NCBI RefSeq assembly: GCF_900107205.1
Contig: NZ_FNPC01000001.1
Location: 489,699 to 553,698 of the forward strand
Length of the DNA: 64,000 bases
Direction of reading: 5' to 3'
Source of the DNA: Halopenitus persicus
Lineage (GTDB): Archaea > Halobacteriota > Halobacteria > Halobacteriales > Haloferacaceae
The notes beneath the pieces are model-generated. The model made no database searches. It was given only the letters and a program-made list of their open reading frames with translations, and was not told the DNA's origin. Each line of letters opens with the position of its first letter. Position 1 is the first letter of the stretch. Of the stretch, positions 8,478 to 16,017 are shown piece by piece. Made by a program: the position numbers and the translations under genes.

Positions 8478-9827
8478 TCAGAACGGCGCGAAGAACGCCG
8501 CGTCCTCGACGAGGAACAGCTCGTTGATCCCGAGCCCGAGCGTGAGGAGGACGCCGCCGACGACCACGAGCCGGATCGTCCAGATCCAGACCGTGCCGAA
8601 CGTCGCGTACCCCTCGGCGCCCGAGAGCAGCTCGTCGACGGCCTCCCGCCCCAGCACCCAGCCGACGAACAGGACGGTGAGCAGCACCGACAGCGGGAGC
8701 AGGAGCTGGTAGGCAATGTTGTCGAACCAGGTCAGCCAGCCGGTGTTCCACGCGGAGGGAACCCCGAGCAGGAAGAGCGCGACGCCGATGGCGACCGACA
8801 GCGCCGGCCGCGGAACGTCGTAGTTGTCGTTGGCGTACGAGACCGTCACCTCGAGGAGGCTGATCGCCGAGGAGAGCGCGGCGATGAACACGACGCCGAA
8901 GAAGACGACGCCGAAGAGACGGCCGAACGGGATCGACCCGAACCCGGCGGCGGTGGCGACGAACAGGGCGCCGGCGCCGCCCGTCTCGGTGGTGATGTCC
9001 GCACCCGCGCCGATCGTCAGCAGGATCGGGAAGACGACGAGGCCGGCGAGGATCCCCACGAGCGTGTTCGTGACGACGACCGACCCGCCGTCGAGGATGA
9101 GGTTGTCGTCGCGGCCGACGTACGAGGAGTAGGTGATCATGATCGCCATCCCGAGCGAGAGGGTGAAGAACGCCTGCCCGACCGCGAACGGGATGATCGT
9201 GCCGGCGTTTTCGATCATCGTGGAGAGGTCCGGCGACAGGAAGAACGCGTACCCCTCGCCGGATCCGGGCAGCGTCGCCACCCAGATCGCCAGCGCCACC
9301 ATCAGAATGACGATGCTCGGCACCATCACCTTCGTCGCCTTCTCGATGCCGTCCTCGATGCCGAGCGCGACGATCCCGACGACGATCGCCAGGAAGACGG
9401 CCTGCGCGACGACCGCACCCGGACCGGCGGAGACGGCGGCGAAGTACTCGCCGGGGTTCGCGAAGTACGCGCCGTTCACGCTGCCGAGGATGTACCGCAG
9501 GACCCACCCGCCGACGACGTTGTAATACGAGAGGATCCAGAAGCCGGTGACCACGGCGAGCGCGCCGGCGACCCGCCAGGGTCCGGAGCCGAGCCGACCG
9601 AACGCGTCGATCGCGTTGCGTTTCGTCCGGCGGCCGAGCACGAACTCGGAGAGCATCGCCGGGAAGCCGATCAGGAAGACGGCAGCGAGGTAGAAGACGA
9701 CGAACGCCGCGCCGCCGTTGGTCGCCGTCTTGAACGGGAACTGCCAGAGGTTCCCGAGTCCGACCGCGCTACCGATCGCCGCGAGGACGAACCCGACGCG
9801 GGTCGCCCAGGTTTCTCGTTGTGCCAT
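8478..9827 (-). CDS. Sodium-dependent transporter, NSS/SNF family, copy 2
   Basis: 449 residues. I chose ATG 9827 (MAQRETWATRVGFVLAAIGS) because the first-helix signature begins right after it; the open frame could extend to 9902. The motif AAIGSAVGLGNLWQFPFK matches copy 1 closely (Q for R in RFP). About eleven membrane helices. Probable Na+-coupled uptake of an amino acid or related solute; the substrate is unknown. It is transcribed toward copy 1. A shared, near-symmetrical TATA sequence at 9934-9945 may serve this gene and the divergent aldolase. Confidence 0.9.
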   Translation of the reverse strand: MAQRETWATRVGFVLAAIGSAVGLGNLWQFPFKTATNGGAAFVVFYLAAVFLIGFPAMLSEFVLGRRTKRNAIDAFGRLGSGPWRVAGALAVVTGFWILSYYNVVGGWVLRYILGSVNGAYFANPGEYFAAVSAGPGAVVAQAVFLAIVVGIVALGIEDGIEKATKVMVPSIVILMVALAIWVATLPGSGEGYAFFLSPDLSTMIENAGTIIPFAVGQAFFTLSLGMAIMITYSSYVGRDDNLILDGGSVVVTNTLVGILAGLVVFPILLTIGAGADITTETGGAGALFVATAAGFGSIPFGRLFGVVFFGVVFIAALSSAISLLEVTVSYANDNYDVPRPALSVAIGVALFLLGVPSAWNTGWLTWFDNIAYQLLLPLSVLLTVLFVGWVLGREAVDELLSGAEGYATFGTVWIWTIRLVVVGGVLLTLGLGINELFLVEDAAFFAPF

Positions 9828-9933
9828 GTGTCGGCGGATTCGCCGTTGCTCCCGATAATCCCTGTGATTCCGGCCGTCGGCCGCGTTCGCGCGATCCGTC
9901 ACCGAAACGCCGACGTCGGGGATCGTGTGGCGG

Positions 9934-9945
9934 TTATTTATAAAC
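9934..9945. promoter_or_regulatory. TATA box in the divergent promoter of the aldolase and NSS copy 2
   Basis: ttatttataaac stands in GC-rich DNA. Its centre is about 25 bases before the plus-strand ATG at 9965, so that transcript should be leaderless. On the minus strand it reads gtttataaataa, about 110 bases before the transporter start. Confidence 0.7.
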
Positions 9946-9964
9946 CCCGACCGATCGGTCGGAT

Positions 9965-10855
9965 ATGAACGTCAGAGAGCAGCTCGCGGGGATCGCCGCG
10001 CCGATCGTGACGCCGTTCACGGACGAGGGAGCCACGGTCGACGAGCCGGCGCTCGTCGCCCTCCTCGAGCACCTGGAGGCGGCCGGGATCGACGCCGTCT
10101 TCCCCTGCGGCACGACCGGCGAGTTCCCGAGCCTGACCGGCACCGAGCGCCGCCGCGTGATCGAGGTGACCGCGGAGACGGTCGACGTGCCGGTGATCGC
10201 CGGCGCCGCCGCCACGAACGTACCGGAGACGGTCGCCGCGATCGAGGCGGCCGAAGCGGCCGGCGCCGACGCGGCCGCCGTGGTCGCGCCGTACTTCGCG
10301 ACCGCGACGGCCCCCGAGGGAAACCGACGGGTCTTCGAGGCAGTCCTCGACCGATCGCCGCTTCCCGTGCTGTTGTACAACATCCCACAGTGTGTCGGCA
10401 CGCGGATCGAGCCCGAAACGGTCGCGGCGGTCGCCGACCACGAGCGGACGATCGGGATCAAGGACTCAAGCGGCGATCTGGCGTACTTCTCGCGGCTCGT
10501 CCGGGAGACGCCCGACGCGTTCCGGTGTCTCCAGGGCTACGACGCGCTGTTGGTCCCCGCGCTCCGAGCCGGTGGCGACGGCGGGATCAACGCGCTCTCG
10601 AACGTCGTGCCGCGAGTCCTCCGGGCGGCCTTCGAGCACGCCGAGGATCCCCGCGGCCGTGAACTCCAGCAGGGGGCGATCAGCCCGCTCTTCGAGGCGT
10701 GTACCGACCACGGGTTCGCTCCGGCGACGAAGGCGGCGCTGGCACATCGCGGCGTGGTTCCGAACGCCGACGTCCGGCCGCCACTGCTCCCCGTCGCCGA
10801 CCGGTCCGCGATCGCCGACCGGGTCGACGCAGCGCTCGCGGCGCTCGAGGATTGA
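9965..10855 (+). CDS. DapA/KdgA-family aldolase (dihydrodipicolinate synthase or 2-keto-3-deoxy-sugar-acid aldolase)
   Basis: 296 residues, a class I TIM-barrel aldolase. Visible are the GTTGEF carboxylate-binding loop, the Tyr of LLYNIPQ and the Schiff-base Lys in GIKDSSGD. The Arg that follows YNxPxR in true dihydrodipicolinate synthases is not at its usual place (YNIPQCVGTR), which points toward the 2-keto-3-deoxygluconate aldolase or another branch. The neighbours do not decide between lysine synthesis and sugar-acid breakdown. The start is supported by a TATA box 25 bases upstream. Confidence 0.8.
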   Translation: MNVREQLAGIAAPIVTPFTDEGATVDEPALVALLEHLEAAGIDAVFPCGTTGEFPSLTGTERRRVIEVTAETVDVPVIAGAAATNVPETVAAIEAAEAAGADAAAVVAPYFATATAPEGNRRVFEAVLDRSPLPVLLYNIPQCVGTRIEPETVAAVADHERTIGIKDSSGDLAYFSRLVRETPDAFRCLQGYDALLVPALRAGGDGGINALSNVVPRVLRAAFEHAEDPRGRELQQGAISPLFEACTDHGFAPATKAALAHRGVVPNADVRPPLLPVADRSAIADRVDAALAALED

Positions 10856-10960
10856 GCGTCGACACGGGACGGAAGGATCGCGGCCGTGACGGAGCTCGAA
10901 ACTGCTGCAGTCGCGGCACGTCGCGCCGGCTTTTATGTCGCGGACGCCCGTACGATCGCC

Positions 10961-12457
10961 ATGGACGTGGATCCGGAGATCGACTCGCTTGGGGGCGAGT
11001 CGGTCGTCGTCATCGGCGGCGGGTTCGGCGGCCTCTCGACGGCCTGTTATCTGGCCGACGCCGGCGCCGACGTCACCCTCCTCGAGAAGAACGAGCAGCT
11101 CGGCGGCCGGGCCAGCCGGCTGGAGACCGACGGCTTCCGGTTCGACATGGGCCCGTCGTGGTACCTGATGCCGGACGTCTTCGAGCGGTTCTTCGGTCAC
11201 TTCGACCGGTCGCCGTCCGATTACTACTCGATCTCCCGGCTGGATCCCCACTATCGCGTCTTCTGGAAGGACGGCGACAGCGTGGACGTGGGTCCCGACG
11301 TCGAGGCCAACAAGGAGCTGTTCGAATCCTACGAGCCTGGCGCCGGCGAGGCGCTCGAGCGGTACCTCACGGAGGCCGAATACACCTACGAGGTCGGGAT
11401 GGAGCACTTCGTCTACGAGGACCGGCCGCGGCTCCGTGACTACGTCGACCGCGACGTCCTCCGGCACGCCCACGGCCTCTCGCTGCTCGGCTCGATGCAG
11501 GACCACGTCGAGGGGTACTTCGAGCACCCGAAGCTCCAGCAGCTGATGCAGTATTCCCTCGTGTTTCTGGGCGGGTCGCCGACGAACACGCCGGGGCTGT
11601 ACAACCTGATGAGCCACGTCGATTTCAACATGGGCGTCTACTATCCCGACGGCGGGATCGGCGCGGTCGTCGACGCGGTCGTCGATCTCGGCGCGGAGCT
11701 GGGCGTCGAGTACGTGACCGACGCCGAAGCCACCGCGATCGAGGGGCGCCGCGGCGGGTTCGCGGTCGACGCCGCGAACGACCGGCGGTATCTCGCCGAT
11801 CTGGTCATCTCGGACGCCGATTACGCCCACACCGAGCGGGAGCTGCTGCCGCCCGAAAAGCGACAGTACACCGACGAGTACTGGGAGTCCCGGACGTACG
11901 CGCCGTCGGCGTTTCTGATCTACCTCGGCGTGGAGGGCGACGTCCCCGAGCTGGCCCACCACACGCTCGTGTTGCCCACCGAGTGGGAGCAGCACTTCGA
12001 CCGGATCTTCGAGGACCCGGAGTGGCCGCGCGACCCCGCCTACTACCTCTGTGTCCCCTCGAAGACCGACGACACGGTGGCCCCCGCGGGCCACAGCAAC
12101 CTCTTCGCCCTCGTGCCGATCGCCCCCGGATTGGATGACGACCCGGAGACGCGGTCGTGGTACCGCGACCTGGTCCTGGAGGACATCACCGAGCACACGG
12201 GTACCGACCTGCGCGACCGGATCGTCCTCGAGGAGACGTTCTCGGTGAGCGACTTCGCCGACCGGTACAACGGCTACCGGGGGTCCGCGCTCGGGCTCGC
12301 GCACACGCTCCGGCAGACCTCCCTCCTTCGACCGCCGCACGTCTCGGATGCGGTCGACGGACTCTACTTCACCGGCTCGTACACCACGCCGGGGATCGGC
12401 GTCCCGATGTGTCTCATCAGCGGCCAACTGACTGCGGAGTACGTGACGGGATCGTGA
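10961..12457 (+). CDS. crtD: Carotenoid 3,4-desaturase of bacterioruberin synthesis (phytoene desaturase family)
   Basis: 498 residues. The FAD-binding motif VVVIGGGFGGLSTACYLADA lies near the N-terminus and the family C-terminal motif FTGSYTTPGIGVPM near the end. Phytoene desaturase-type flavoproteins are several in haloarchaea; here the gene overlaps lyeJ, which is followed by cruF. This is the same trio shown in Haloarcula japonica to make bacterioruberin, where the desaturase is CrtD. Start: the frame is open from GTG 10886, but ATG 10961 is about 26 bases after a TATA box (ttttatgt, 10931-10938) and suits the family. Confidence 0.88.
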   Translation: MDVDPEIDSLGGESVVVIGGGFGGLSTACYLADAGADVTLLEKNEQLGGRASRLETDGFRFDMGPSWYLMPDVFERFFGHFDRSPSDYYSISRLDPHYRVFWKDGDSVDVGPDVEANKELFESYEPGAGEALERYLTEAEYTYEVGMEHFVYEDRPRLRDYVDRDVLRHAHGLSLLGSMQDHVEGYFEHPKLQQLMQYSLVFLGGSPTNTPGLYNLMSHVDFNMGVYYPDGGIGAVVDAVVDLGAELGVEYVTDAEATAIEGRRGGFAVDAANDRRYLADLVISDADYAHTERELLPPEKRQYTDEYWESRTYAPSAFLIYLGVEGDVPELAHHTLVLPTEWEQHFDRIFEDPEWPRDPAYYLCVPSKTDDTVAPAGHSNLFALVPIAPGLDDDPETRSWYRDLVLEDITEHTGTDLRDRIVLEETFSVSDFADRYNGYRGSALGLAHTLRQTSLLRPPHVSDAVDGLYFTGSYTTPGIGVPMCLISGQLTAEYVTGS

Positions 12458-13548
12458 CGGCGAGCGAGACGGACGGGATGGACGGCACGACCGGCGGCGA
12501 CGGGGGCGGAACTCGGACGGAACCGACCGTTCGTGACCGGCTCCGGTACCTGTTGGTGCTGTCACGCCCCCGATTCTGGTTCTACCTGGCCGGCCCGGTC
12601 GTCGTGGGCACGGTCTACGGCGGCGGTTCCGCCCCGGAGCTGGTCGCTCCGACCGCGCTCGTCCTGTTCGGCTACTTCCTCGTGCCGGCAAACGTCCTGC
12701 TGTACGGCGTCAACGACCGGTTCGACGCCGATATCGACGCCGAGAACCCGAAGAAGGCTGGAGGACGGACCGAAACGGAAAGCGAGGCGGTGGAAACAGG
12801 AGGCGAGGCGGTCGAAACAGGAGGCGAGGCGGTCGAAACAGGAGGCGAGGCGGTCGAAACGGAAAACGAGGCGACCCAACAGGCGCGCGAGGCACGGTGG
12901 CGCGGCGACCGAGTCGTCGCCGCTGCGATCATCGCTACCGGCCTCCTGGGCCTCGTGACGGTGGCCGTGACGCCGCCGATCGCGTGGCCGTACCTGGTCG
13001 GGTTCTTCCTCCTCGCGGTCGGCTACAGCGCGCCGCCGACCCGGTTCAAGACGACGCCGCTGCTCGACTCCGCCTCGAACGGACTCTACGTCCTGCCGGG
13101 CGCGGCCGCCTACGTCGCGGCGTCGGGAGCCCACCCGCCCGCGGCCGCCCTCGCCGGCGCCTGGATATGGGCGATGGCGATGCACACGTTCTCGGCGATC
13201 CCCGACATCGAACCCGACCGGGAAGCGGGGATCCGGACGACCGCGACCGCGCTCGGCGAGCGGCGTGCCTACGGCTACTGTGTCGGCTGCTGGACGCTCG
13301 CGGCGGCCGCGTTCTCGCTGGTCGACGTCCGTCTCGGGGCGCTGGTGGGCGTCTACCCGGTCTTCGTCACGGGCATCGCCCTGACCGACGTGGCGGTCGA
13401 CCGGGCCTACTGGTGGTTCCCGGCGCTCAACACCGTCGTCGGCGCGGCCCTCACGATCGGGGGGCTCAGTCGGATCGTGGCCCCCGCCGAGGTTCGGGCC
13501 CTCATCGAAACGTGGGCCCTCATCGAGGTGATCGCGGGTGTCGCGTGA
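12454..13548 (+). CDS. lyeJ: Lycopene elongase / bacterioruberin C50 prenyltransferase (UbiA family)
   Basis: 364 residues from GTG 12454, which overlaps the crtD stop; ATG 12478 is a possible start. It adds C5 prenyl units to lycopene in the membrane. The first Asp-rich motif is NDRFDADIDAENPKK (about residues 87-101) and the second is DIEPDREAGIRT, both for Mg-prenyl-diphosphate binding; about eight membrane helices. Directly after the first motif is an insert of some 40 residues built from four EAVETGG units encoded by a 21-bp repeat (12784-12867), before the usual REARWRGD. The insert lies in a cytoplasmic loop next to the active site and is not expected in the family. Confidence 0.9.
   Translation: MTASETDGMDGTTGGDGGGTRTEPTVRDRLRYLLVLSRPRFWFYLAGPVVVGTVYGGGSAPELVAPTALVLFGYFLVPANVLLYGVNDRFDADIDAENPKKAGGRTETESEAVETGGEAVETGGEAVETGGEAVETENEATQQAREARWRGDRVVAAAIIATGLLGLVTVAVTPPIAWPYLVGFFLLAVGYSAPPTRFKTTPLLDSASNGLYVLPGAAAYVAASGAHPPAAALAGAWIWAMAMHTFSAIPDIEPDREAGIRTTATALGERRAYGYCVGCWTLAAAAFSLVDVRLGALVGVYPVFVTGIALTDVAVDRAYWWFPALNTVVGAALTIGGLSRIVAPAEVRALIETWALIEVIAGVA
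12784..12867. repeat. 21-bp tandem repeat, four copies, inside lyeJ
   Basis: The unit gaggcggtcgaaacaggaggc starts at 12784, 12805, 12826 and 12847; the last copy is diverged at its end. In frame it encodes EAVETGG. Near identity of the copies suggests recent expansion by slippage. Confidence 0.92.
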
Positions 13549-14491
13549 GGGCACGGACGGACCCGCGGGGCTGACGGCGAGCCGCCTTCCGCGAACGCGC
13601 GCTGGCGTCGAGGCCGCGTTCGACCGGATCGTCGCCGGAAACCGGTTCACGATCGCGGTGGTGTTCCCCGTCGTCGGCGCGGTCTCGCTCGTCGCGAGCG
13701 CGGCGGGGTGGCTGCCGGACCCGCTGGCGTTCAACCCGTGGTTCCTGCTGGTCGGCGTGCTGGTGATGCGCTCCCCGCTGGTCGCCGGCGTGTTGCCGCT
13801 CGTCGACCGACGAGCAGCCGGGTGGCTTGGCGTGCTCGTGGCCTACACCTACGCGATCGAGGCGGTCGGCGTGGCCACCGGCTGGCCCTACGGCGCGTTC
13901 ACCTACGGGGTCGACCTCGGGCCGATGCTCGGCGGCGTCCCGCTCGCGCTTCCGGTCTTCTTCATCCCGCTCGTGGTGAACGCCTACCTGCTAAGTCTGT
14001 TGCTGTTGGGCCCGCGAGCCGACCACCCGGCCGTCCGCCTGCTGACCGTGATCGCGGCCGTGGTCGCGATGGACGTCGTGTTGGACCCCGGCGCGGTCGC
14101 GCTGGGGTTCTGGCGTTACGACGCCGGCGGCGCCTTTTACGGCGTCCCGCTCTCGAACTATCTCGGCTGGGTGCTCTCGGCGACCGTCGCCGTCCTCGCG
14201 CTCGATCGGGCCTTCGACCGCGACCGGCTGCTCGCCCGGCTCGAATCGTGTCCGTTCATGCTCGACGATATGGTGAGCTTCGTGATCCTCTGGGGCGTGA
14301 TCGGCCTCCGGTTCGGAGCCCTTCTGCCGGCCGCGGTGGCCGCGGCCTTCGGCGTCGGACTCGTCCGCGCCGGCCGGTTCGACGCGCGCGTCTTCGATCC
14401 CCGCGAGCGCGGGACGTGGAGACACGCCGGCGGTTCGCGGGACGCACCCCACGATGAGGGGGAGCGAGATCCCGAGATCGATCGGAGTTAA
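13538..14491 (+). CDS. cruF: Bisanhydrobacterioruberin hydratase (carotenoid 1',2'-hydratase, DUF422)
   Basis: 317 residues, starting at GTG 13538 inside the end of lyeJ (11-base overlap). About seven to eight membrane helices and conserved polar residues of the CruF family (PYGAFTYG, VLDPGAVALGFWRY, FYGVPLSNYLGW). In Haloarcula japonica CruF adds water to the ends of bisanhydrobacterioruberin to give bacterioruberin, the red C50 membrane pigment. The tight overlap with lyeJ and crtD indicates one operon. The C-terminal 40 residues are hydrophilic and variable. Confidence 0.9.
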   Translation: MSREGTDGPAGLTASRLPRTRAGVEAAFDRIVAGNRFTIAVVFPVVGAVSLVASAAGWLPDPLAFNPWFLLVGVLVMRSPLVAGVLPLVDRRAAGWLGVLVAYTYAIEAVGVATGWPYGAFTYGVDLGPMLGGVPLALPVFFIPLVVNAYLLSLLLLGPRADHPAVRLLTVIAAVVAMDVVLDPGAVALGFWRYDAGGAFYGVPLSNYLGWVLSATVAVLALDRAFDRDRLLARLESCPFMLDDMVSFVILWGVIGLRFGALLPAAVAAAFGVGLVRAGRFDARVFDPRERGTWRHAGGSRDAPHDEGERDPEIDRS

Positions 14492-14516
14492 GGGCGGACG
14501 GCGGCTACTCCCCGGT

Positions 14517-14732
14517 ATGTCGGGGCAGACGAGCGAGTCGGGGCAGTCAACCGAGTCGGAGCAGGCGAGCGAGTCGGGGCAGTCCGGAGAGTCGCTCCCG
14601 ACTGATGACACGGTCGACGGGACCGGGGGGCGACCCTGTCCGCTGTGTGCGGAGCCGATGGTCCACCGCCACTGCAAGTACGTCTGTCCGGCTCACGGCG
14701 TGATCTACGACTGCAGCGACACCTTCTATTGA
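14517..14732 (+). CDS. Small zinc-finger protein of the HVO_2523 type
   Basis: 71 residues. An N-terminal Ser/Glu/Gln-rich stretch with a loose repeat (SGQTSESGQ) is followed by the conserved core RPCPLCAEPMVHRHCKYVCP and HGVIYDCSDTFY, with Cys and His residues for one zinc site. Such mini-proteins are widespread in haloarchaea, often near other genes without an obvious link; their function is unknown. ATG 14517 was chosen because the upstream frame overlaps the end of cruF. Confidence 0.8.
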   Translation: MSGQTSESGQSTESEQASESGQSGESLPTDDTVDGTGGRPCPLCAEPMVHRHCKYVCPAHGVIYDCSDTFY

Positions 14733-14943
14733 CGAAGCCGACGACCCGGCTCGTCGGGGACACACGATCTGTCCGGTAGGCGAGGTATAACCGAGGTGAT
14801 CGGCGGGCGGCAGCGCCGTCACGGAGCGAAACCGCACGAACAATTATGGGTCTACGTCCCGTGTGATCCGATGGTATGGGAACCCGCACATCCACGTCCG
14901 ATCGCTCCGTGACGGCCGATCGCGACGCGCCGAGGGGTGGCCG

Positions 14944-15930
14944 ATGATCGCCGACGACCGGGTCGCCCGCGGCAAGCGGATCCAGCGGCGAACGGGGGCG
15001 ACCTTCCACGTCGCCACGCGTCTCCTGCCCGAGCGGATCCGGCATCCCACGTACGTCCTCTACGGGTTCTTCCGCGTCGCCGACGAGATCGTGGACGCGG
15101 CCGACGCCGCCCCGCCGGCCGAGCAACGAGCGGAGCTCGAACGGATCCGCCGGGTCGTCCTCGGCGAGGAGCCGCCGGGAGAGGGTCCCGACGACGAGGT
15201 GCTCGCGGCGTTCCGGGACCTCAGGGCCGAGACCGGGATCGCCGGGGCGGACGTGGCGGCGTTCCTCCAGGCGATGGCCAGCGACGTCGACCGGTCGCGC
15301 TACGAGACGTACGCCGACCTCGAGGCGTACATGGACGGTTCGGCCGCGGCGGTCGGCCGGATGATGACCGCGGTGATGGACGTCGAGAGCCCGGAGCGAG
15401 CGCTCCCCCACGCCACGAAGCTCGGCGAGGCGTTCCAGATGAGCAACTTCCTGCGTGACGTCGGCGAGGACGTCCGCGAGCGCGACCGGGTCTATCTCCC
15501 CGCCGAGACGCTCCGCGAGCACGGCGCCTCGGTCGAACAGGTCCGCGAGCTGCGCTTCGACGAGTCGGTCGCCGCCGCGATCCGGGCGGAGCTTGCCCGC
15601 ACGGAGGACCTCTACGCGGAGGGCGTGGCGGGGATCCGGTACCTGCCCGAGGACTGCCAGCTCGCGGTCCTGCTGGCGGCCGTCCTCTATGCGGACCACC
15701 ACCGGCTGATCCGCGAGCTGGGATACGACACGCTCTCACAAACGCCCGAGCTCTCGCTCGCGCGGCGGCTCCGCCTGCTCGCGCGCACCTGGTGGCTCTT
15801 CCGGCGACACGACGACCCGGAGACCGCCTTCTACGCCGCCGTCGACTCCTTCGACGTCGACGCGCCGACCCGAACCGCGCACGGCCACAGCTGGCGGAAC
15901 TGTCGGATCGTGTCGTACCTCTCGCGGTGA
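14944..15930 (+). CDS. crtB: Phytoene synthase
   Basis: 328 residues from ATG 14944. It joins two geranylgeranyl diphosphates head to head to phytoene, the first step of the carotenoid path whose later enzymes are just upstream. Both Asp-rich motifs are present: DEIVD near residue 47 and NFLRDVGEDVRERDRVYLP in the middle. The frame is open from GTG 14863, but similarity to other CrtB proteins starts at about RVARGKRIQRRTG, which supports 14944. About 210 bases of intergenic DNA with a weak TATA-like caattatg near 14841 precede it, so it probably has its own promoter. Confidence 0.93.
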   Translation: MIADDRVARGKRIQRRTGATFHVATRLLPERIRHPTYVLYGFFRVADEIVDAADAAPPAEQRAELERIRRVVLGEEPPGEGPDDEVLAAFRDLRAETGIAGADVAAFLQAMASDVDRSRYETYADLEAYMDGSAAAVGRMMTAVMDVESPERALPHATKLGEAFQMSNFLRDVGEDVRERDRVYLPAETLREHGASVEQVRELRFDESVAAAIRAELARTEDLYAEGVAGIRYLPEDCQLAVLLAAVLYADHHRLIRELGYDTLSQTPELSLARRLRLLARTWWLFRRHDDPETAFYAAVDSFDVDAPTRTAHGHSWRNCRIVSYLSR

Positions 15931-15983
15931 GGACCGGCCGGCGGCAACGAAAGCGAACCGACCCACGAAGCCGAAACGAACCG

Positions 15984-15988
15984 AAAAA
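15984..15988 (-). terminator. Oligo-T terminator after the ribonucleotide reductase gene
   Basis: On the minus strand a run of five T follows about 30 bases after the stop at 16018, the usual form of an archaeal terminator. It lies in the short convergent gap behind crtB. Confidence 0.4.
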
Positions 15989-16017
15989 CGAACGTCGGCG
16001 CCGTTATCCCTGCAGCG

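Noticed and set aside
6964..9507. An 847-codon open frame joining both NSS transporter loci
   Set aside because: Only the part after ATG 8361 matches the transporter; the rest is the shadow frame of copy 2 in high-GC DNA.
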